DNA from: Deltaproteobacteria bacterium
GTDB lineage: Bacteria > Desulfobacterota > Desulfovibrionia > Desulfovibrionales > Desulfovibrionaceae
Direction of reading: 5' to 3'
DNA: 5,093 nucleotides
NCBI GenBank assembly: GCA_025350085.1
Contig: JANXYI010000221.1
Location: 1 to 5,093, forward strand
Shown here: positions 1-4,030 of the stretch, one piece after another
How the letters are laid out: each line of letters opens with the position of its first letter
Position numbering within the stretch: position 1 is the first letter of the stretch
The notes under the pieces: model-generated
Told to the model about the DNA's origin: nothing
Seen by the model: only the letters and a program-made list of their open reading frames with translations
The model's database searches: none
Position numbers and translations under genes: made by a program

Positions 1-899
1 GGCATGCCGGCCTTTTCGACGGCCTTTTTCAGGCCCTCGACCTCCTCGTCCTCGCTGCCCTCGTCGCCCAGTTCGCGCTTGATGGCCTTCATCTGCTCGC
101 GCAGGAAGAAGTCGCGCTGGGCCTTGTCCATGCCCTCTTTGGCCATGGACTGGATCTTGTTCTGCATGGAGGCCACCTCGGCCTCCTTCACCAGCTGCGC
201 GTTGACCATGCGCAGGCGTTCAACCGGGTCCTCGCTCTCCAGGATGGCCTGGGCGTCGGCCACCTTCATGCGCAGGTTGCTGGCAATGAGGTCGGCCAGG
301 CGACCGGGCTCGCCCACGGAGTTGAGCACGCCCATGATGTCCGCGGGCGAGATGCCGCGCAGGGTCAGAATCTTCTCGGACAGCTCGCGCGAGGAACGCA
401 CCAGGGCCTCCTGCTCGCTCGTGAGCTCAACGCCCTCGGCCTCGGGCAGGGCCTCCACCTTGGCCAGGAGGAAGGGCTCCTCGCTGGCGAAGCGCTTGAC
501 GCGCGCGCGGGAGAGCCCCTGCACCAGGACCTTGAGGCGGCCGTCGGGCATTTTCAGCATGCGCATGATCATGCCCACGGTGCCGACCTGGTACAGGTCG
601 GTGGATTTGGGGTCGTCGATGGTCTCATCCTTTTGCGAGAGGATGAGGATATAGCGGTCGCCGGACAGGGCCGCGTCCACGGCCTTGACGGATTTTTCGC
701 GCCCAACGAAGAGCGGCAGGATCATGTAGTTGAAGACCACGATGTCGCGCACCGGGAGCACCGGCATGGTGGACGGTATCTCCGGGCGCTGGGTCTTGTC
801 GTCGGTGGGGTCGCCGGACGGCGCGCCCACAAGGGGAATGCCGCCCTCGTTGGGCTCGCCCGCCAGCAGGATGCGTTTCTTGGTGGTGTCGTCGCTCAT
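1..899 (-). CDS. lon: ATP-dependent Lon protease, N-terminal part (runs off the left edge)
   Basis: Lon is a cytosolic, homo-oligomeric AAA+ serine protease that degrades misfolded and short-lived regulatory proteins. The window holds the first 299 codons. Residues 1-43 are a variable leader. The Lon substrate-binding domain begins at about residue 44 with MPVLPVRDIVVF, followed by LPLFVGREKS (61-70), VGTVGMIMRMLKMPDGRLKV (105-124) and the helical part (LASNL/DPVERL region, about 200-230). The coiled-coil linker carries DFFLREQMKAIKREL (263-277), the family's usual sequence just before the AAA+ module. The Walker and Ser-Lys catalytic parts lie beyond the window. The start chosen is the ATG at 899, with AGGAG (906-910) 6 bases upstream. 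The frame stays open further upstream, and a TTG at 1001 with its own AAGGAG is an alternative start adding 34 basic residues. No frameshift is visible. Identification as Lon is secure; only the exact start is uncertain. Confidence 0.97.
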   Translation of the reverse strand, partial: MSDDTTKKRILLAGEPNEGGIPLVGAPSGDPTDDKTQRPEIPSTMPVLPVRDIVVFNYMILPLFVGREKSVKAVDAALSGDRYILILSQKDETIDDPKSTDLYQVGTVGMIMRMLKMPDGRLKVLVQGLSRARVKRFASEEPFLLAKVEALPEAEGVELTSEQEALVRSSRELSEKILTLRGISPADIMGVLNSVGEPGRLADLIASNLRMKVADAQAILESEDPVERLRMVNAQLVKEAEVASMQNKIQSMAKEGMDKAQRDFFLREQMKAIKRELGDEGSEDEEVEGLKKAVEKAGM

Positions 900-905
900 A
901 TACCT

Positions 906-910
906 CTCCT
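906..910 (-). promoter_or_regulatory. Ribosome binding site of lon
   Basis: On the minus strand AGGAG is followed by 6 bases and then the ATG at 899. This supports the 899 start over the in-frame upstream ATG at 926, which has no purine-rich site before it. Confidence 0.75.
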
Positions 911-1028
911 GAGCTGCCTGGGCCATGCGCTGGGCGGCGGTGGGCGCCCCGGCGCGGCGGCGCAGACGGGTCGGCTTGGCGGATCGTTTCTTGCGTTTCA
1001 AATGACGCAGCTCCTTGACGGTGGTGTT

Positions 1029-1062
1029 GGCCCGGCCAGGGTGCAGAAAAACCCTGCGGGCC
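1029..1062 (-). other. GC-rich hairpin in the lon leader
   Basis: GGCCC (1029-1033) pairs with GGGCC (1058-1062), and CAGGGT (1037-1042) pairs with ACCCTG (1051-1056), leaving a small internal bulge and an 8-base A/T-rich loop. It would lie in the 5' leader of lon if the promoter at 1073-1100 is used. No T-run follows on either strand, so it does not look like an intrinsic terminator. A regulatory role in the leader is possible but is only an inference. Confidence 0.45.
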
Positions 1063-1072
1063 GAACCTCTGT

Positions 1073-1100
1073 ACAATAACACTTCCTTGGCGCGTGGCAA
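1073..1100 (-). promoter_or_regulatory. Candidate sigma-70-type promoter of lon
   Basis: Read on the minus strand, TTGCCA (1100-1095, 5 of 6 matches to TTGACA) is followed by a 16-base spacer and TATTGT (1078-1073, 4 of 6 matches to TATAAT). It lies in the lon upstream region, below the candidate acyP terminator, and would give a leader of roughly 165 bases. No convincing sigma-32 heat-shock promoter was seen, although a TTGAAA occurs at 1001-996. The match is by eye and unproven. Confidence 0.35.
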
Positions 1101-1114
1101 GGGCACGGCGCTGG

Positions 1115-1132
1115 AAAAAGGGGAGAAATCCC
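1115..1132 (-). terminator. Weak candidate intrinsic terminator after acyP
   Basis: On the minus strand GGGA-TTTC-TCCC (1132-1121) forms a short 4-bp hairpin followed by C and then TTTTT (1119-1115). The self-complementary GGCCGG/CCGGCC just upstream (1133-1146) could lengthen the structure. It lies 80-95 bases past the acyP stop and before the candidate lon promoter, which suits a terminator, but the stem is short. Confidence 0.3.
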
Positions 1133-1147
1133 GGCCGGACCGGCCCG

Positions 1148-1214
1148 CAGGCTGGTGCGCAGGCGCGATATTCAGGCTAGGCGCAGGGCCGGTGTTCAGG
1201 CTGTGCGCAGGCTA
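1148..1214. repeat. Three degenerate 24-25-base tandem units (CAGGCT...GCGCAGG)
   Basis: CAGGCT starts at 1148, 1173 and 1197. Each is followed after 2-3 bases by GCGCAGG, and the first two units end in GATATT or GGTGTT before the next CAGGCT. The unit is 25 then 24 bases, and the third unit runs into the acyP stop codon (1212-1214). It is non-coding on the strand of the neighbouring genes, and no function is evident. Confidence 0.6.
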
Positions 1215-1484
1215 GCGGCGGACGCTGAAGCCGTCGAAGGTTTCCGGGATGTCGATGTATCCGGCGTCCACCAGGTCCACCCGCGCCGAGGGCGGGCCTT
1301 CGCGCAGCTCCCGGCGGAAGCGCTCGAGGGCCTCTTGCGGCCCCTGGGCCTGCCCGGCGACCGAGCCGTCGGGCATGTTGCGCACCCATCCGTTTAGCCC
1401 CAGGGCCAGGGCCGTCTCGCGCGTCCAGCCGCGGAACCAGACGCCCTGGACGCGGCCTATGACGCGGAAGTGGAGGGTGGGCAT
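1212..1484 (-). CDS. acyP: Acylphosphatase
   Basis: This 90-residue protein is a typical full-length acylphosphatase, a small cytosolic ferredoxin-like-fold enzyme that hydrolyses the carboxyl-phosphate bond of acyl phosphates such as acetyl phosphate and 1,3-bisphosphoglycerate. The phosphate-binding loop GRVQGVWFR is at residues 10-18, with the substrate-binding Arg18. The second signature GWVRNMPDGSV is at 32-42, with catalytic Asn36 and the usual DGSV turn. The C-terminal strand FDGFSVRR closes the protein as in the family. Trp16 replaces the commoner Gly in GVGFR, a variation also found in genuine members. The ATG at 1484 is preceded by TAGGAA, where the TAG is also the stop codon of the gene at 1494-2240. 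The two genes are therefore 9 bases apart and probably share a transcript, although their base composition differs sharply. Confidence 0.95.
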   Translation of the reverse strand: MPTLHFRVIGRVQGVWFRGWTRETALALGLNGWVRNMPDGSVAGQAQGPQEALERFRRELREGPPSARVDLVDAGYIDIPETFDGFSVRR

Positions 1485-1493
1485 GTCGGATTC

Positions 1494-2240
1494 CTACCCC
1501 AATATTGAGTCAGAAACTCCCATCTCGTTTATGACATACTCTGCCAAGGCACGGATAATGGGTAGTTCATTTGCTAATCTCAAATTATCACTCCAATCGT
1601 CTGGATCGACAAGTGGCGTTGAATAGGCATGCGCAATAGCGCAACGGCCATATTCGTATAAATACTTAGGGACATTAGTTTCTGTACTAGAAAGCTTGCC
1701 AATTCTCTCGATGACAGTTGTTTCTTTCAGCAGGGGGATGGTTGATCTGATTCCTTCGATCAGCTCATTATTCCCATCGATGTATTTGTCTCTCCACTTG
1801 ATATTCAGAATTTTAAAGTACCCAAGGTACTCGAATGGAACACTTATCGCCATTAGTGCTTCACGATATAGGGCTAGGGCCAGTACAGCTTTTTGATTCT
1901 GCTCAACTTTTCGAAAAAACGGATAGTTACAAATGCAAGAGCCAACAGACCTTGTATTATCTCTAAAAATTGGAATTGGCTTAAAGGAACCAGAAAAACC
2001 GCCTCTCTCCCACCATATTCTCATGGGTGTATGGTCACACCATGATAGGATACTAAGGAATCGGTTGATCGCTGTAATGGCTTCCTTTTCAGGATATCGT
2101 TCTAAATCGACATGAGCGGACTGCTCCGTGTCTCTCTTTGCTGGTTTCAACAAAATCTCAATATTCTCAAAGACAAGATTGAAATCCTCTGTTGGCCATG
2201 CGGCTTGGCCATGAATTGGGAGATTCAACCAATTGCTCAC
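1494..2240 (-). CDS. AT-rich hypothetical protein with HEPN-like R-x4-H motif
   Basis: I do not recognise this 248-residue protein with confidence. It has no signal peptide or membrane segment and is rich in aromatic and charged residues. Near the C-terminus it carries EYGRCAIAHA (residues 196-205). R199 and H204 form the R-x4-H pattern that HEPN-superfamily RNases and related helical proteins use as active site, and the motif sits in a predicted helix followed by TPLVDPDDWSDNLRLANELP (208-227). The overall style, with YFKILN (141-146) midway, recalls proteins sometimes annotated as MauJ-like, but that is from memory and uncertain. The gene is about 40% GC by eye against roughly 65% in its neighbours, with many A/T-ending codons, suggesting horizontal acquisition. 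The start is the GTG at 2240: an in-frame TGA lies 10-12 bases upstream and only a weak GAGAGAA precedes it. The stop overlaps the acyP ribosome binding site. It could be a stand-alone defence or stress protein; that is inference. Confidence 0.85.
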   Translation of the reverse strand: MSNWLNLPIHGQAAWPTEDFNLVFENIEILLKPAKRDTEQSAHVDLERYPEKEAITAINRFLSILSWCDHTPMRIWWERGGFSGSFKPIPIFRDNTRSVGSCICNYPFFRKVEQNQKAVLALALYREALMAISVPFEYLGYFKILNIKWRDKYIDGNNELIEGIRSTIPLLKETTVIERIGKLSSTETNVPKYLYEYGRCAIAHAYSTPLVDPDDWSDNLRLANELPIIRALAEYVINEMGVSDSILG

Positions 2241-2291
2241 TTCATTCTCTCAACATTACATCCACTGGTTCTTTGCCCTGATGCCACCAAC

Positions 2292-2320
2292 AAAAGTGAA
2301 GCAATCCCCCCTTCACTTTT
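2292..2320. terminator. Perfect 10-bp inverted repeat, possible bidirectional terminator
   Basis: AAAAGTGAAG (2292-2301) and CTTCACTTTT (2311-2320) are exact reverse complements around a 9-base loop. On either strand the stem ends in TTTT, so it can act as a bidirectional terminator. It lies downstream of the minus-strand gene ending at 2476 and 52 bases upstream of the GTG of the AT-rich gene, so it could separate these two minus-strand units. The stem is A/T-rich at its base and its T-run is part of the stem, so an operator or the edge of an inserted segment is also possible. Confidence 0.5.
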
Positions 2321-2324
2321 CCCC

Positions 2325-2353
2325 TCGACTCCAACCCCACTCTACCGTATAGA
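2325..2353 (+). promoter_or_regulatory. Relict promoter of the truncated PKS copy
   Basis: TCGACT (2325-2330), a 17-base spacer and TATAGA (2348-2353) match base for base in layout the elements before the intact PKS gene (TCGACG 3927-3932, TATAGA 3950-3955). The 26 bases after TATAGA, ending in GCGCCGG, also align without a gap. Each element alone is a modest sigma-70 match; the conserved spacing in two diverged copies is the main support. Confidence 0.5.
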
Positions 2354-2399
2354 CTCAAGAATGTCATTCCCAGCGCCGGCAGGCGCGGGACAAAAGCCC

Positions 2400-2405
2400 A
2401 AGGAG
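2400..2405 (+). promoter_or_regulatory. Ribosome binding site of the truncated PKS copy
   Basis: AAGGAG lies 6 bases before the GTG at 2412, an ideal arrangement. It indirectly supports the matching GTG at 4031 as the true start of the intact gene, rather than the in-frame ATG at 3956 (ATG 2361 in this copy). Confidence 0.6.
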
Positions 2406-2411
2406 CCCCCC

Positions 2412-2471
2412 GTGACCAAGACCTTCCTCAACCGCATCGCCACCGCCGTGCCCCCGCACGAGTACAATAGC
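2412..2471 (+). pseudogene. Truncated 5' remnant of a second type III polyketide synthase gene
   Basis: From the GTG at 2412 the frame reads VTKTFLNRIATAVPPHEYN, closely matching the start of the intact PKS at 4031 (VTKAYINRIATAVPEHD). I count 41 of 50 identical bases from GTG to CACGA and 12 of 17 identical residues. After about codon 17-19 the similarity stops. Within a few bases the sequence becomes the 3' end of the minus-strand FIST-like gene, whose stop is at 2476-2478. The frame remains open to 2558, but those codons are antisense to that gene and carry no PKS sequence. The promoter and ribosome binding site upstream are still recognisable, so this is a decayed paralogue rather than a chance match. 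Differences at many synonymous and conservative positions indicate an old duplication or a separate paralogue, not a recent copy. Confidence 0.85.
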
Positions 2472-2475
2472 CCCC

Positions 2476-3477
2476 TCACACCTCATGCACCTGCAAATAC
2501 ACCAGCGTCTGGTTCAGGAGCTGGTACGCGATCTCGCCAAAGGTCATGGGCCCGGTGAACGGGGCGGTCTTCTTGCCCTCCAGCTCCGAATACAGGTAGT
2601 TCAGGATGCAGTTGCAGGAGAAGACCAGGCGGTTGGCCTCCAGGCTGCATTCCTTCTCAAGCAGCCGCCCGAAGCCCTGGACATAGTCGCCCACGGGCTT
2701 GGCGTGCTTGTAGTGCACGCCGCTGAACACCGGCGCGTAGAACTGCACCGTGCCCTCGGCCTCGTGGATGGCCTGGAAGCTGATGTTGACCTGCACGCCG
2801 TAGTAGTCCGCCACCAGGGGCAGGTGGGTGTCGAGCTTCTTGTCCTTCAGATAGGCGGCAAAGTTCTGCTTCTCGCCGTTGACGAGCACGCTCTTGACCA
2901 CAAAACCGTCGGACGGGAACACCAGCGTGTCTCCGTCGCCCTGCTCAAAGAGGTTCACGATGCCGATCTCCGCGACCTTGTCCGGCGGCAGTTCGGCCTG
3001 CAGGACCAGCGCGCCTTCCTCAAAGGCCTCGCCGGTCTGGCCGTTGAACACCTTCGGGGTCTTCTTGCCCAGGTCGTCCAGGTGCATGCCCGAGACCCAG
3101 CCGATGAGCGGGCGCACCCCGAAGTCCTTGTAGCTCGGCGCGTTCAGGGCAAAGGACAGGTGCGTCAGGCTGGAGGCCGGGATGATGATGAAGCTGAAGC
3201 CGTGCTGCGGGCCATCGGAATAGACGCTGGGGATGGTGTTCTGGTCGTAGTAGGTGACTTCCACCCCGGTGACGGTCCCGGTCAGGTCCGTGACAAAGAC
3301 CATGTCCCGGGTGGCGATGCCGCCTTGATCCGCGGTGATGAAATAGGGGATGGTGCCGCCGATCCAGTTGCCCTGCGGCAGCTGGCGCAATGCGTCCTCG
3401 TCCCCGGCCAGGATCAGCGTGCGATCTTCCCAGATCAAGGCCGAGGCGTCGTCGATGCTCATGATGTGCTGGCGCAT
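2476..3477 (-). CDS. FIST-like conserved protein of unknown function
   Basis: This 333-residue cytosolic protein has no signal peptide or membrane segment. The N-terminal part contains LILAGDEDALRQLPQGNWIG (residues 21-40), followed by GTIPYF and a β-rich region with FSFIIIPASS (94-103). Residues about 120-210 (PLIGWVSGMH, EEGALVLQAEL, VNLFEQGDGDTLVFPSDGF, VLVNGEKQNFAAYL) resemble the FIST N-terminal sensory domain. The end, LVFSCNCILNYL (284-295) with FTGPMTFGEIAYQLLNQTLV (307-326), resembles FIST_C with its Cys and GEI motifs. FIST proteins are thought to bind small ligands. The family assignment is by eye; it may correspond to a Pfam domain of unknown function (DUF6976 comes to mind, unverified). 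The ATG at 3477 has AGGAGG about 4 bases upstream, overlapping the stop of the preceding gene. It is the second gene of a two-gene unit divergent from the PKS at 4031, suggesting but not proving a shared pathway. Confidence 0.9.
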   Translation of the reverse strand: MRQHIMSIDDASALIWEDRTLILAGDEDALRQLPQGNWIGGTIPYFITADQGGIATRDMVFVTDLTGTVTGVEVTYYDQNTIPSVYSDGPQHGFSFIIIPASSLTHLSFALNAPSYKDFGVRPLIGWVSGMHLDDLGKKTPKVFNGQTGEAFEEGALVLQAELPPDKVAEIGIVNLFEQGDGDTLVFPSDGFVVKSVLVNGEKQNFAAYLKDKKLDTHLPLVADYYGVQVNISFQAIHEAEGTVQFYAPVFSGVHYKHAKPVGDYVQGFGRLLEKECSLEANRLVFSCNCILNYLYSELEGKKTAPFTGPMTFGEIAYQLLNQTLVYLQVHEV

Positions 3478-3485
3478 GGTCCCTC

Positions 3486-3719
3486 CTAGCCGAAGATGGT
3501 CTTCAGGTCTTCCTGGACGCTCGGGGTATGCGCATTCTTGGCGAAAACATCATGGAGCTGATCAATGCACGCAGCGATGTTGCCCGGAGAGGAATCCCCA
3601 CGGACCGACAGGGTCAGGCTGCCCAGCACCATCTTCACGGCCAGGGATTTCAGCACGTAGGCCTTCCTGCCGGTCACGATGTCTTCCCAGCCCTTGTGGG
3701 TCTTTTCCGGTACATCCAT
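3486..3719 (-). CDS. Small conserved-looking protein, 77 aa, unknown function
   Basis: The protein starts MDVPEKTHKGWEDIVTGRKA and ends EDLKTIFG. It looks soluble and mostly helical, with an amphipathic stretch VLKSLAVKMVLGSLTLSVRG (residues 22-41) and a second helix around AACIDQLHDVFAKNA (49-63). I recognise no domain or catalytic motif. The ATG at 3719 was chosen because AGGAGG (3726-3731) stands 6 bases upstream. A longer frame starting at 3788 would add an Arg/Pro-rich leader without a ribosome binding site and is unlikely. Its TAG stop is 8 bases before the ATG of the FIST-like gene and is part of that gene's ribosome binding site, so the two are very probably co-transcribed and translationally coupled. 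A small partner or regulatory subunit for the FIST-like protein is a reasonable guess from position only. Confidence 0.85.
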   Translation of the reverse strand: MDVPEKTHKGWEDIVTGRKAYVLKSLAVKMVLGSLTLSVRGDSSPGNIAACIDQLHDVFAKNAHTPSVQEDLKTIFG

Positions 3720-3926
3720 CTCTCGCCTCCTCGGTTGTGAACCATCACGACCCAGTCTCCATCCGCTCCCCGGCGGCGCGGCGCACACGCGGACAAGGCC
3801 GCGCGCGCGCAGATGGAACCGTGCGTTACCCTAACCGAAGGACCATTTTCTCAGCAAGGGGTTTCCGGGACAAAGGGGCAAGCCTGCGGCCTGGAATGGC
3901 GGCGCACCCGCCTGCCACATTTGGGC

Positions 3927-3955
3927 TCGACGCCAAGGCCCCCTTCCCGTATAGA
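3927..3955 (+). promoter_or_regulatory. Candidate promoter of the type III PKS gene
   Basis: TCGACG (3927-3932) and TATAGA (3950-3955) are 17 bases apart. Each matches the sigma-70 consensus at 4 of 6 positions. The same two hexamers with the same spacing occur before the truncated PKS copy (2325-2353), which is the strongest reason to believe them. The 5' leader to the GTG would be about 70 bases. Confidence 0.5.
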
Positions 3956-4014
3956 ATGGAAAATGCTATTGTCGGCGCCGGTTCAGGGCACTGCCAGCTG
4001 CGCCGGGAGACCTC

Positions 4015-4020
4015 AGGGAG
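4015..4020 (+). promoter_or_regulatory. Ribosome binding site of the PKS gene
   Basis: AGGGAG lies 10 bases before the GTG at 4031. The gap is a little long, but no better site is present, and the truncated copy has AAGGAG at the corresponding place. Confidence 0.5.
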
Positions 4021-4030
4021 CACACAAACC

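Larger units (their letters stand above)
3720..4030. other. Divergent intergenic region between the two-gene unit and the PKS gene
   Basis: These 311 bases hold no gene. The left end carries the AGGAGG of the 77-residue protein's gene. A GC-rich run with alternating CG (around 3800-3811) lies in the middle. The right half carries the PKS promoter candidate (3927-3955) and ribosome binding site. No clear minus-strand promoter for the two-gene unit was found; TTGCTG with TTAGGG 17 bases away (minus strand, about 3857-3829) is a poor match. No operator-like inverted repeat stood out. Confidence 0.6.

Noticed and set aside
4..654. 216-codon plus-strand open frame at the left edge
   Set aside because: Ser/Arg-rich antisense shadow of lon.
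1486..2345. Target-site duplication flanking the AT-rich gene (shared ACCCCA near 1499 and 2336)
   Set aside because: Six bases in C-rich sequence are easily shared by chance; no integrase, transposase or terminal inverted repeat is present.
2112..2558. 148-codon plus-strand open frame taken as a gene
   Set aside because: It starts antisense to the AT-rich gene and ends antisense to the FIST-like gene; only codons from 2412 to about 2466 carry meaning, as the PKS relic.
2485..3489. 334-codon plus-strand open frame opposite the FIST-like gene
   Set aside because: It is the antisense shadow of a GC-rich gene: its protein is a run of His/Val/Asp/Gly/Leu without a recognisable domain, while the minus strand has good ribosome binding sites and structured protein sequence.
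3720..3788. Longer start for the 77-residue protein (ATG at 3788)
   Set aside because: The added residues are Pro/Arg/Gly-rich and lack a ribosome binding site, whereas the ATG at 3719 has AGGAGG 6 bases upstream.
3796..3815. Alternating CG run as a Z-DNA or regulatory element
   Set aside because: A short CG run is expected in such GC-rich DNA and nothing around it suggests a function.
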